46,795 nucleotides of DNA, from positions 338,217-385,011 of the forward strand of contig NW_003546277.1 in the NCBI RefSeq assembly GCF_000090795.2, read 5' to 3'. This document shows positions 21,901-32,791 of this stretch, in pieces. This stretch comes from Amphimedon queenslandica. Lineage: Eukaryota; Porifera; Demospongiae; Haplosclerida; Niphatidae. The position numbers and the translations under genes are program-made. The notes under the pieces were generated by a model. That model saw only the letters and a list, made by a program, of their open reading frames with translations. It was not told the DNA's origin and made no database searches. Each line of letters starts with the position of its first letter. Position 1 is the stretch's first letter.

Positions 21901-23927
21901 ATGTTGTTGAGTCAACAGGTTTTTCAGAAGTTCTTGATGATACACTAAAGCTCTCGTCTCATTCAAATGAGGTGAGGAAGCTACCTCAGTTTACTGCAGT
22001 GCCAATGGGCACTTTAGGAATGGTGACTCCAACTGCTAGTCCAATAGGAGGGCAGCAGCATCCTATCCTGTCAATCAGTACTGGAGGAGTCCTCCCTCCT
22101 CCTCCTCCTCTCTCAATCACTAGTCTACAGCCTTCCAAGGAATTGAGATCAACTCCTTCTCATCTTGAGAATTTATGCCTACAGCAGCAGGAAACTATTC
22201 AAACTCAAGCAAAACAGATTGAAGAGCAAAAGTTTCAGCTGCAGCAACAATCAAAGACATTGGAGGAGCAAAGGAAAGAGCTTGAACGCTATCACCTGTC
22301 ACATCAGCTGCAAGAGAAAGACAAAATAGCTTCATCGAGTAACCAGTCAATGCTGGTCAATTTATTGAAGCAGCAGCAAGAATTGTTTAAAACACAGCAA
22401 GAGCAAATGGATAAGCTAAGCCATGAAAGTGAGGCCAAGAGGAGCCAGCACTCTGAGCTTGAGATGAAGCTAAGGGATGCTTTAGCACAAGAACAGCTTC
22501 AGAATCAGGCACTTCATAATCAAATATCCCAACAGCTCAAAGACATTCAACACTTGCAGCATCAGCTTCAGGCCAGTGGCCAGCAAATACAATCACTCCA
22601 AATGCAAGGACAACAGTATTTGAATCAAATACAAGAAAGAGATAAAGTGCTGGCCAATTATCGTGAAGAGCACAAACAAATTGTTGATAATTTAGAGTCA
22701 CAATGTCGTCAGAGAGTTCAACAGATCACCCAACAAATGCAAGAGCTTCAAGCAAGAGTTGGAATGAGCAGAGGAGGAGGAGGAGGAGGGGAGCAGATGA
22801 AACCAATGCTGCCTCCTCCTAATGTTGGAGGAGGTGGACCTGTTCTACAACCTTCAAGACAGCCTCAGCAGCAAGGATGGAACACGTCAGCAGCAAGACC
22901 TACTGAAGGACAACAGTTTCAACAGTATCCTCAGAATAGAGGAGGAGGAGGAGTACCTGGGCAGCAACAACAACATCGACCACAAAATCCTCCAGCAGCA
23001 GGAGGAGGAGCTCATTTACAACAGCATCAACCAGGAGGGACAAGAGGACCTCAAAACCCTTCCAACTCACCTGGGCTAAGTACCCAAAGAGTACCTGTGG
23101 GTCCTAGACAACAAGGAATGCCTGCTCCTCATCCTCAGGCTGGCCAGTCTAGTCAATCCTCATCAGTAATGCCACCTCCTCAAGGAGTAGGACACCCTAT
23201 GAACCAACCCACTACCAACAAACCAGGAATAGGACAACATCCCTCTCCTGGAGGGATCCAGCATCCTCCTAACCAGCCTGGAGGGATCCAGCATCCTCCT
23301 AACCAGCCTGGAGGGATTGGAGGGATTTCAAGGTATCCTAGTCAGCCTGGAGTGCCTCAGCCAGGCCAACCAGTCATGCACCATCAGCCTAGACTGCCAT
23401 CTCAACAAGGAGTGAGGCCTCAGTCTGCTGGAGTATCCTCACGTCATGCTCTTCCTCTTACTCCCCCTACTCATCCTCCTACTAGTGATGTACCATCACC
23501 TCCAGTACAGCAATATCCACCTTATAGACACCAGCAGGCATCCACTGGTCAGACCTCTCACTGGCAGCAACATACCCCTGGCCATCATCCAACTACTGGT
23601 CCTCATACACCTACTGGCCATCACCCAACTACTGGTCCTCATACACCTACTGGCCATCACCCAACTACTGGTCCTCATACACCTACTGGCCATCACCCAA
23701 CTACTGGTCCTCCACCTGCTAGTGGACACAGTGGGCAGGCTCCTGTTCATCCACCTCCACCTGCTGGGCAGCCTCTTGTCCATGGCCTCCCTCCTCCTCC
23801 TCCTACTCCTGGGGGACAGTATACGGCTCATTATTCTCATCCCGGTAATCCTGCTCAACCTGTTGGAGCTAGCGAACAACACCAGCAGTTTATTAGTCCA
23901 GGTCCTGGCTATGGCCCTCCAAAATAA
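16024..23927 (+). CDS. HD-PTP-like Bro1 protein without phosphatase domain (ESCRT-associated)
   Basis: Bro1 proteins (ALIX, HD-PTP/PTPN23, Bro1) bind ESCRT-III CHMP4 and sort cargo into multivesicular endosomes. From the start MAATWECPPLPMISFSLKDG, about 20 short exons encode the Bro1 domain: DHNGCTLLRRYYAQLHLL, AELAPILYNIGALHSQVG, HYQCSAGAFAYIN and GQAQECVVEKSLKG. The V domain follows (NSNSELHAMFSQFCPNLLLL, QNLTAQDAILKALTEANAKQ). These pieces fit HD-PTP better than ALIX. The last exon (from about 20427) encodes a huge tail: a Pro/Ser/Thr region with 12 repeats of IPPPIPSTGPV, a Gln-rich coiled coil (about 22160-22770), then Pro/Gln/Gly-rich repeats ending YGPPK. HD-PTP's tyrosine phosphatase domain is absent; only UTR-like sequence follows the stop. 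Total is about 1,850 residues. A 48-nt in-frame intron probably lies at 21310-21357. Confidence 0.9.
18857..18917. repeat. ATT microsatellite in an HD-PTP-like intron
   Basis: A run of about 20 ATT units with one ATC interruption follows the exon ending KEFQ. Similar ATT, GTT and TTTA runs lie in neighbouring introns (18690-18745, 19445-19505, 19805-19865). Confidence 0.9.
21310..21357 (+). other. Probable 48-nt in-frame intron in the long HD-PTP-like exon
   Basis: The segment begins GTCAGT after CCAG and ends TTGTTACTAG before GTAATACT. If kept, it encodes the hydrophobic stretch LEILTLHFIILLLLG inside an otherwise polar Pro/Ser/Thr tail; if removed, MGPG joins NTGMTIPPP in frame. Its length is a multiple of three, so retention leaves the frame open. 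Confidence 0.7.
21375..21770 (+). repeat. 33-bp coding tandem repeat, 12 units
   Basis: Twelve consecutive 11-residue units of the form IPPPIPSTGPV lie in the HD-PTP-like tail. Variants include IPPSISSTGPV, IPPPIPSTVPV and IPSPISSTGPV. The central units are nearly identical at DNA level, which indicates recent expansion or homogenisation. Confidence 0.97.
23577..23712 (+). repeat. 36-bp coding tandem repeat, about 3.7 units
   Basis: Units of 12 residues (GHHPTTGPHTPT) repeat near the end of the HD-PTP-like protein. The DNA copies are nearly identical. A smaller doublet, GGIQHPPNQP twice, lies at about 23250-23315. Confidence 0.95.
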
Positions 23928-24220
23928 TAGCCTTTTTAGAAAGCAAAATTTATTATAATTTAAATAAATTGTTATTACTTTTATAATTGTCAATTTAATG
24001 TATTGTCTTATGAATTATTGTTAAATCTAGATGTGGCAATTTTAATAAGGTTGGGTGGGGTTTGCGGATTTGGTCTGTGTTGCAAAATGAAGAGAATGTA
24101 AGCTCATAACTATTATCACAAAAACTGACCTAACTGAGTCTGAGGCTAACTCATTTTGGTTGCCAGTGGTGATTGACTGTGCAAAGCCTTCACAACGCGA
24201 CCTTTAATTGAGCACAAACT

Positions 24221-26259
24221 ATGGTAACCAAAAATATTCACACAGACATGATATTTTATCTTTTATTTTGGACGATTCCGTTCCTCTCCACTGTAGAACC
24301 AGCTAATAATAAGTCACTGCTTCACTTTGGATACATTACCTCTCTCACTGGCTTGTTCATACCCAGTGGAGGTAGACCAGCTGTGGATCTGGCACTGAAA
24401 CTTATCAATGAAAGAGAAGATATTCTACAAAACTATACACTAAGCTACACTGATGTACTGGATTCAGGGGTAATTCCAATATCAATGATCAGGCATAGCC
24501 ATCTATTATTATTTTATTTATTTATTTAATTTTAGTGTAGTCATACAAAAGCTCTTGACCAATTTTTTGAACTTATCCAGGAACGTAATGTGACGTACAT
24601 ATCAATCTTAGGTTGTGGCTGCTCCACTGCTACAATACCAGTGGCTGAAGTTAGCCATTATTGGAACATACCTCTGGTAACTAAGCTATGATATCAAGTT
24701 ATTGGACTCTGTTTCTTTAGCTGGCATATGCATCTCCTGCTAATGTTTTGAATGATAGAACAAGATTTAGGAATTTTTTTCGTACTTTTGTCTCATTTCG
24801 TCACATCAGTTCATCCCTGGGTCAGCTAATGAGAGAATTTGGTTGGCAGCAGCTTTCAGTCATAACACAAGATGAGAGCTTGTTCACTAGAGTAAAGCTG
24901 AACAGGGAACTGTTATTATAATTTATATAATACATTAGGTGACTGATGACTTAGAAAACAATATTTTTAAAACCAAAGGATGGATATTGGACAGATATGA
25001 TGTTCCCACAGGACAGGATCCTCTTCATTACTTTGACAGAGTTAGCCATGCAGCTGCCACTATGTGTATTTGTTATTTTAATTTTTAGAATGAAGCTCAG
25101 ACATTCAAAATAATCCACATCAATGCATATCCTAACATTGCTTATACAGTTTTATGTGAGGTAGAGTATAACATTGAGTATATTCAGATACATGTGTGTG
25201 TGCTTCCAGGCCTATTATAGAGGAATGGTTGCTCCTACTTTTCTATGGATCCTTCCATTGTGGTACAGTGCTGACTGGTGGAGATCCAACAGTACCTACT
25301 CATCTAATAATGTCTCCTGTACCAATCAAGTCATGATGCAAGTTTTAGTTGGGAGCATAGGGATAGTCCCTGATGGATACCTGACACTTGAGAATGAATC
25401 AGTTGTAACATTCTCTGGTCTGGTAAGCAGCACTCTACTCTACATAAAGTATCATTCATAATTATGACTAGACTCCACGCATGTATCTTGATAACTATAC
25501 TGATCTAATTCTCAATGATCCTTTATATGAGAACCTGATGCTGTTGAGTTTATCTGGAGTTGCTTTTGATGGAGTGTGGGCCATTGCTGTTGGATTGGAT
25601 CTAGCATCACAGAGACTATCATCAGGTAATGTCAGTGGATGTGAGGATGTACCAGGAAACCTGGTCCCATTGGAGCAGTTTGATTACACCAATATGAAGC
25701 TAGGCTGCATTATAAGACAGAGCTTTAGTGAAGTTAATTTCCTTGGATTAACTGTAAGCTTTACCTAATGGGCAAAATTTTACATGATAACCCTTAAAAT
25801 TATGTACCCTTGGCTTACAGTATTTCAAAATATGAACTGTAGGGTCAAATAAGTTTCAATGAGAAAGGCAGTAGAAATGACAGTGTTGTATTATTTCAAC
25901 AGTACAGAGCAGCTAGTAAGCTGGTCATTTTCATGATGCTTAGTGCATTATCATATTATCAGATGGAACAATCATTAGAGCATCAGTTGGTACTGTCACT
26001 GTTCTTCTTAACAAAGCGTATTTCACTTTTCAAAATGGAGAATCAAACACCACCCTGTGGAACAGTATGTATGATATATAGTTCATTATTTATTGTATAG
26101 AATCTGTTTAGATGGGGAGCCTCCATACGATGGATTTCCAGTAACTGCATTTGACAAGAATAATATTATACTGGTCTTTATGTATGACATGGCTGCTACC
26201 TGTGGACTTGTTTTTGTAACAATTTGTTTCTCTTTCAACGTAGCCTTTAGGAATAGAAA
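24221..26259 (+). CDS. GABA-B-receptor-like ectodomain plus first membrane helix, truncated
   Basis: Class C (GABA-B type) receptors bind ligand in a periplasmic-binding-protein-like ectodomain and signal through seven helices. The start MVTKNIHTDMIFYLLFWTIP gives a signal peptide, then LLHFGYITSLTGLFIPSGGR, the typical opening. Further exons give SILGCGCSTATIPVAEVSHY (the ligand-contacting G-C-S region), ANVLNDRTRFRNFFRTF, LMREFGWQQLSVITQDESLF and YRGMVAPTFLWILPLWYSAD. YDGFPVTAFDKNNIILVFMY leads into helix 1 (CGLVFVTICFSFNVAFRNR). A donor (AA/gtaagt at 26260) follows, but no exon for helices 2-7 is found: the next 840 bp are satellite, then a helicase fragment. Unspliced, the frame stops at once (TAA 26261-26263). 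It is either a one-helix receptor or a broken gene. One join near 26070-26120 is uncertain. Confidence 0.75.
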
Positions 26260-26295
26260 GTAAGTTATGGCAATTGATTGATTTATAGTTAGGCA

Positions 26296-27098
26296 TGTAC
26301 ATGTATCAAAACCTGTAATAAAAATTTGGGGTGATTTTGGAGCCATTTTTTGGAAAAAACTATAGACTATAGCCTTGGGTATTTTTCAGAATTTGGGCAT
26401 TTTCTTAAAATGGCTGTAACTTGAAAAATTGAAGTCGGAATCGCCTCAAACTTGCTACACAGCATAAGGACATCAATATGTATCAGAAAATGTAATAAAA
26501 ATTTGGGGTGATTTTTTAGCCATTTTTTGGAAAAAACCATGGGCTATAGCCTTGGGTATTTTTCAGAATTTTGACGTTTTCTTAAAATGGCCGTAACTTA
26601 AAAAATTGAAGTCGGAATCAGCTCAAACTTGCTACACAGCATAAGGACATCAATATGTATCAGAAAATGTAATAAAAATTTGGGGTGATTTTTTAGCCAT
26701 TTTTTGGAAAAAACCATGGGCTATAGCCTTGGGTATTTTTCAGAATTTTGACGTTTTCTTAAAATGGCCGTAACTTGAAAAATTGAAGTCGGAATCACCT
26801 CAAACTTGCTACACAGCATAAGAACATCAATATGTATCAGAAAATGTAATAAAAATTTGGGGTGATTTTTTAGCCATTTTTTGGAAAAAACCATGGGCTA
26901 TAGCCTTGGGTATTTTTCAAAATTTTGATGTTTTCTTAAAATGGCCGTAACTTGAAAAATTCAAGTCGGAATCAGCTCAAACTTGCTACACAGCATGAGG
27001 ACATCAATATGTATCAGAAAATGTAATAAAAATTTGAGGTGATTTTGTAGCCATTTTTTGGAAAATAAACATGGGCTATAGCCTTGAGTATTTTTGAC
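26296..27098 (+). repeat. 177-bp satellite array, about 4.5 monomers, between receptor and helicase fragments
   Basis: The word 'gccttg' recurs at 26372, 26549, 26726, 26903 and 27081, a 177-178-bp period. The monomer is the same as in the ATG9 intron array. In this orientation every monomer carries AATAAAAATTT, which could act as a poly(A) signal for the upstream receptor transcript. The array sits at the junction of two incomplete genes. Confidence 0.95.
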
Positions 27099-27121
27099 TA
27101 ATGCTTTTGATGATCAATTGA

Positions 27122-28759
<1,638 letters not shown>

Positions 28760-29143
28760 TGAAGAGGAGTCACTGACTGGGGGGAGGAGATGTTTTCAGA
28801 GTATCATTGACATTAGTGTTATTATTCAAAAGTCTCAGAATAATAATAATAATAATAATAATAATAGCAAAAATAACAATAATAATGATTAACTGGTGTT
28901 CTAGGTGTGGTGTCTTTATGTGTAGGTCTAATGGCTGCTGTGTCCTGGCCATTCACTTTCATCTTCAACTTCATGGGAGACAACATGAACTCCATCCTTT
29001 AGAAGGGGGTTACCCTGATTAGCCTCCATCACTTGAGCGGTTATCAGAATCTGATGAGAGGGAGATATTATACCATAAAATAATAAAGGGAAGAGTTGGC
29101 ATGGCAGATGAATGCTAAAGATGAAGCCATTAATGTGCCAACA
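28760..29143. other. 3' flanks of the DHX15 fragment and C20orf27-like gene
   Basis: Contains an AAT run at about 28843-28885 and AT-rich sequence. Short frames here are driven by the AAT run. AATAAA occurs near 29080. No gene is supported. Confidence 0.6.
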
Positions 29144-29722
29144 CTAATGAATAGACAAGTTTACATCAGAATGGACACTGTAAATAATGCTGTCATTCAA
29201 TACTGGAACTAAATTGACTATCAGCCATACCTCCATTGATTTGCTATCATCAGTGCCACTGTGGACCAGGACTTTCTCTCTTATCCTTCCTTCTTTAATG
29301 GTCTTGACCTCAAGCTGTACTGGTGTGACATACTCTCCGTCTTCACTGGCAGTCGTGGGCTGGACCTCATTTATCCTCACATAAAGATTGTAATTGGGAA
29401 CAGTGACCGTTACATCTGAACCAAGACCATGTTTAATGGGGACATCTTTAGTGAGATAAGGAAGGGTCGGTCATAATTAGATTACATACAAGAGTTTACT
29501 ATTAGTCTATGCTACTGATGCTTACCTGCATGGTACGTGTGGTGGTTGCGTAGAAATCCAATATGAGCTTCTGGTAAGTGGTACTGCGAGCCGTCATCAG
29601 TAACGTGGAGTTTGTCAGGGTCCAAGTGAGTGCCTTCAGCAAACCTAACGTGACCTATTAGCAATGCAAGAGGAAAAGAGATAGAATAAAACCATTATTA
29701 GCCTCTCACTGTTAGTAGACAT
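29144..29722 (-). CDS. C20orf27/ADISSP-like protein
   Basis: The family (vertebrate C20orf27, later named adipose-secreted signaling protein) is a small C2-like beta protein of poorly known role. The first exon gives only MSTN before a gtgaga donor. The second (about 29535-29656) gives HVRFAEGTHLDPDKLHVTDD, then GSQYHLPEAHIGFLRNHHTY, matching the family's RFAxGH...HFDEKL block. Later exons give DVPIKHGLGSDVTVTVPN, LYVRINEVQPTTASEDGEY, QLEVKTIKEGRIREKVLVHS and KSMEVWLIVNLVPVLND, ending VNLSIH. About 155 residues, near the family's 174. No clear signal peptide is visible with this start. A longer reading from MNFVVGVVFLML near 29840 exists, but it is out of phase at the splice. It is divergent from DENND10. 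Confidence 0.75.
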
Positions 29723-30017
29723 CTGGTCAAGAGACTGGGCGAGATGTGAGTTTGGAGAAAATGAATTTTAAGAATGGAGGCGATGTGGGCGGAGTCAAGC
29801 ATAAGAAAGACCACACCCACGACAAAATTCATCTTGATTAGAGCTGCGTGTGTTAGCAAAAAAAGAAAGAAAGCCTTGTTAAAAGGTGTCCTTTTCCTGT
29901 TGAAAATGCAGTGTGAATCATTAGTACTCTTGTTAGCAGCAAGCATCATTGCAAAAACACCATTCTTGTTTGCAAGGTTGCAACAGGGCGTGGCTGAAAT
30001 TGAGCCACGCCCTCAAA
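29723..30017. promoter_or_regulatory. Bidirectional promoter between C20orf27-like and DENND10
   Basis: The 295-bp gap contains GGGCGTGGCT (29986-29995) and its exact reverse complement AGCCACGCCC (30003-30012), separated by 7 bases, ending 5 bp before the DENND10 start. GTGGGCGGAG near 29785 and CCACACCC near 29811 are related words. The 10-bp perfect inverted repeat is the strongest example of this element in the window. Confidence 0.65.
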
Positions 30018-30681
30018 ATGGCTACCGGTCCCTCTAACCTTTTAGCAACAGGTCTGATAGGTAAGCATTAAGTAATGAAGAACAATGAGGCTCTCGTTTA
30101 TATCCAGAGAAAGATGATAAAGGAGAGTTGATGTGGGTTTGGTCCTACCCTACAGTGGACTCCTCTCTCCGTGAGCTTCTCCTTAGGAAGACCAGTTTAG
30201 AGGGAGGAGGAGATGAGGAGGGTAAAGCAACCTTACAGTATCAATATGGACACTTGGGTGACGTCTGGTATTATTTGTATAATCAGGAAGCTCAAGGAAA
30301 GATAGAGAAAGTATGTCCTAACACGTTGCATGTACATTATGTGTTCTTTTATCTCTCAACAGGTATCTTCATTCTGTGTTGTTATTCTTACTAAAGTAAG
30401 TTATAGTTTATTCTCATTATGATTAATGACTGTACAAATACTTCAGGATTTCAATCCAGAGAAGTATAACCATCTTGCAGAAATATTCTCCCAAGACTAC
30501 CTTAGCTCTGGTGATCCAGTTTCCATAGTAACCCACTTCCTCAGTGTGTACACGAGAGGAGAAGTGACCGACCCTCCTCCATCTTGTAAGGAATACCACG
30601 AGAAGAACTATGACATCAGGCGAGCCTATGTAGCACGGCCATTGAGAGGTAAGTAAATGATAATCATCATCATCATCATCA

Positions 30682-30714
<33 letters not shown>

Positions 30715-31535
30715 GAATTAGTGAAGCAGTTTGGTGTTGAGTCTATCTTACTCTACAATGCTCTGCTCCTTAAGAAGAAAGTTGCTGTATATGCACCAGA
30801 TCTACAGACACTGCTGGACACCTGCAGGTATTAGACCATCTATTTATAGCAGTGATGTAATATTCTAAAAATAGAACGATTCCACTGCTAGTCTGGCATC
30901 GTCAGAACTGGAATATAGTGTATCCTAATGTTAGTTTGGATGATGGAGAGACTGAGGCTCTTAAGATGTCGTATGTTGCCGGTTTTACTGATCCAGCCAT
31001 CGAAGCACATCAGGAATTATTCGACATACTAGTTAATGGTATATGACTGTCCATTTATTGCCGATACCACTATAATTTTTTTGTAGTTCCAGCTGCTAGC
31101 ATTAATGTTAATCCTGCCTCTAAAGGTATGATTATACTGACACAGCTGGTCTGACTGGAGCTTCTCTCTCTTTCCTTTCCATTTTACACTAACCCTCTCC
31201 CTGTCTCCTTTACATTCTCCTTCTCTCTAGAATCATTTGGAATGACAAAGCTACACAAAGACATTGCCATGAAACTGATGGACTCCGTCAATAATGAAGA
31301 CACCACTGATCAGGCCATCATAAAAGTGACTTATATAAACTCAACTTTCATTAGGAACCACTTCATTTCTTAGGAACTGTCAACAAAAACAAAAGATTTA
31401 ATCAACAACCTGCAAAAGCTGACAGGAGACGATGGAAAGATATCACTTGAGACACTAAGAGCAAGGAAGATGACCCCAGCTACAGAGAACTTTCTGTTTA
31501 GCTTAGCAGCTGTCGAGGGACTCGCGCAACTTTGA
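30018..31535 (+). CDS. DENND10: DENN domain-containing protein 10
   Basis: DENND10 (formerly FAM45) is a compact DENN protein, reported as a regulator of late endosomes and Rab GTPases. Start MATGPSNLLATGLIEKDDKG, then ELMWVWSYPTVDSSLRELLL, matching the family opening GLIEKDxxGExxWVW. Next come DFNPEKYNHLAEIFSQDYL, ELVKQFGVESILLYNALLLK, KKVAVYAPDLQTLLDTCR, PLLVWHRQNWNIVYPNV and MSYVAGFTDPAIEAH. It ends ETLRARKMTPATENFLFSL and GLAQL, with TGA at 31533-31535. About 350 residues, the usual length. All joins are in frame. The start is fixed by the family alignment and by the promoter boxes just upstream. Its stop lies 28 bp from that of the convergent coiled-coil gene. Confidence 0.93.
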
Positions 31536-31563
31536 ATAATAATAATAATAATAATAAAAGCTA

Positions 31564-32542
31564 TTAGTGTTTAGTTTTTCTTCGTGTGTGCGTGTCATTA
31601 TAGTATGTCCTATTTGCTGTCTGAAATGATGATGATAAATAAGAGTCCTGTTTGGTCTTTAGCTTCAAATCCTCCAACTGCCTCTTGTGTTCCCTTTTCA
31701 TGCTGGCAATGGTTGCTCGAAGCTTATCAATTGTCTGATCTTTGTGTTGTAGCTCTTCATCTTTTTTATGACATGCTGCCTCTAAAGCTGAAGATAAAAG
31801 TGTTGGAGATATGAGGAGAAGAGAAGAGAAGAGGGCTGCCATCTTTTATAACATGCATGAATTTACCGGCTAGTTGCATGGACATTTTGTTTGGTGTCAA
31901 GCTCAAATCTTTCTTCTTTAATATACCAAACCTATATACATAAAAGGAGGAAGAGGAGGAGGAGAAAAAGGAAGTTTTTGTACTCCTCCATATTGAAAAC
32001 TATTAGCAGTATATTTAAAATTGAAAGAGCAGAAATATGTAGAAATGACAAACAAATGAGAAGGCAAAGCAAACAACACAATAATAATTGATATTAATAG
32101 TTCCAGGTGCACAAGACTGTAAACTAACGCTCTCTCAAAAGTATTCTGTTCCCGATTGAGCTGACGCTGAAGTGTGTGGAGTTGAGTTTCCAACAAGTAG
32201 AGTTTGTGACTCTCATCAACTAGCAGCTGTTTGGTCTCTTGGTGCTGCAGACGCTCCACCTAGTGATGATAAAATATACATACATTCTTTCTCATTTCAT
32301 GTGCAGGAGATTGATGTAAGCAGTAAATTTGTTAATAATAAACAATGGCCATACATTCTCACCTCTAATTCTCTGTACAATGATGATAGCTCTGTTTTGG
32401 CTGCTACACAATATCTCTCCACCTGTATCTTTGCACATTAAACCTTATTTTAAGATTAAGGTCTCACATTGTTATCCAGAACATGTCGAAACAGCTCCAC
32501 CAAATCGTCTGTCTGCTTGAGCACTGTTGGATGTGCTGCCAT
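31564..32542 (-). CDS. Coiled-coil protein, unrecognised
   Basis: Five exons join in frame on the minus strand. Exon 1 gives MAAHPTVLKQTDDLVELFRH and VLDNN. Exon 2 gives VERYCVAAKTELSSLYRELE. Exon 3 gives VERLQHQETKQLLVDESHKL and QLHTLQRQLNREQNTFERA. Exon 4 gives FGILKKKDLSLTPNKMSMQL. Exon 5 gives ALEAACHKKDEELQHKDQTI, then KLRATIASMKREHKRQLEDL and a basic, Thr/Tyr-rich end, stopping at 31564-31566. The product is about 215 residues, mostly heptad-rich helix with a break at exon 4. There is no membrane segment. It is likely a centrosome, cilium or trafficking coiled-coil protein, but I cannot name it. It is head-to-head with the ARID5-like gene. Confidence 0.8.
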
Positions 32543-32791
32543 TTTATTATGTGGGAGTGGCTGTAATAGATTTGTTGGCATGGAAACGCCACACCCAAAT
32601 TTAATGAGATTCATAGTTTGATGTTTGCAATAAAGAAAGATTATGTTTTTTGAAGGAGAGAAAAGTATTATTGGGTAATTCTTCGGCCACTGTTTTTAGT
32701 GAGTGATAGAGAGTTTTAAATTGTTAGAGAGACCAGAAGAAGACTAGTCTTTTTGTAATAATATTTTATACGGAGGAGTAATCGTGCTGAC
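32543..32791. promoter_or_regulatory. Bidirectional promoter between the coiled-coil and ARID5-like genes
   Basis: In this 249-bp gap, GGGAGTGGCTG begins near 32553 and GCCACACCC lies at 32588-32596, an imperfect inverted pair of the same CACC-type box seen at other starts. The rest is AT-rich. Confidence 0.5.

Noticed and set aside
22822..23079. Plus-strand frame inside the HD-PTP-like exon
   Set aside because: A frame-shifted reading of Gln/Pro/Gly-rich coding repeats, with no features of its own.
23446..23993. Leu-rich plus-strand and Arg/Ser-rich minus-strand frames
   Set aside because: Both are shadows of the His/Pro/Thr repeats; repeats of 36 bp keep all frames open.
29698..29949. Hydrophobic N-terminus (MNFVVGVVFLML) as a signal peptide for the C20orf27-like gene
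   Set aside because: This frame is phase 0 at the donor but the next exon needs phase 1; the MSTN start fits.
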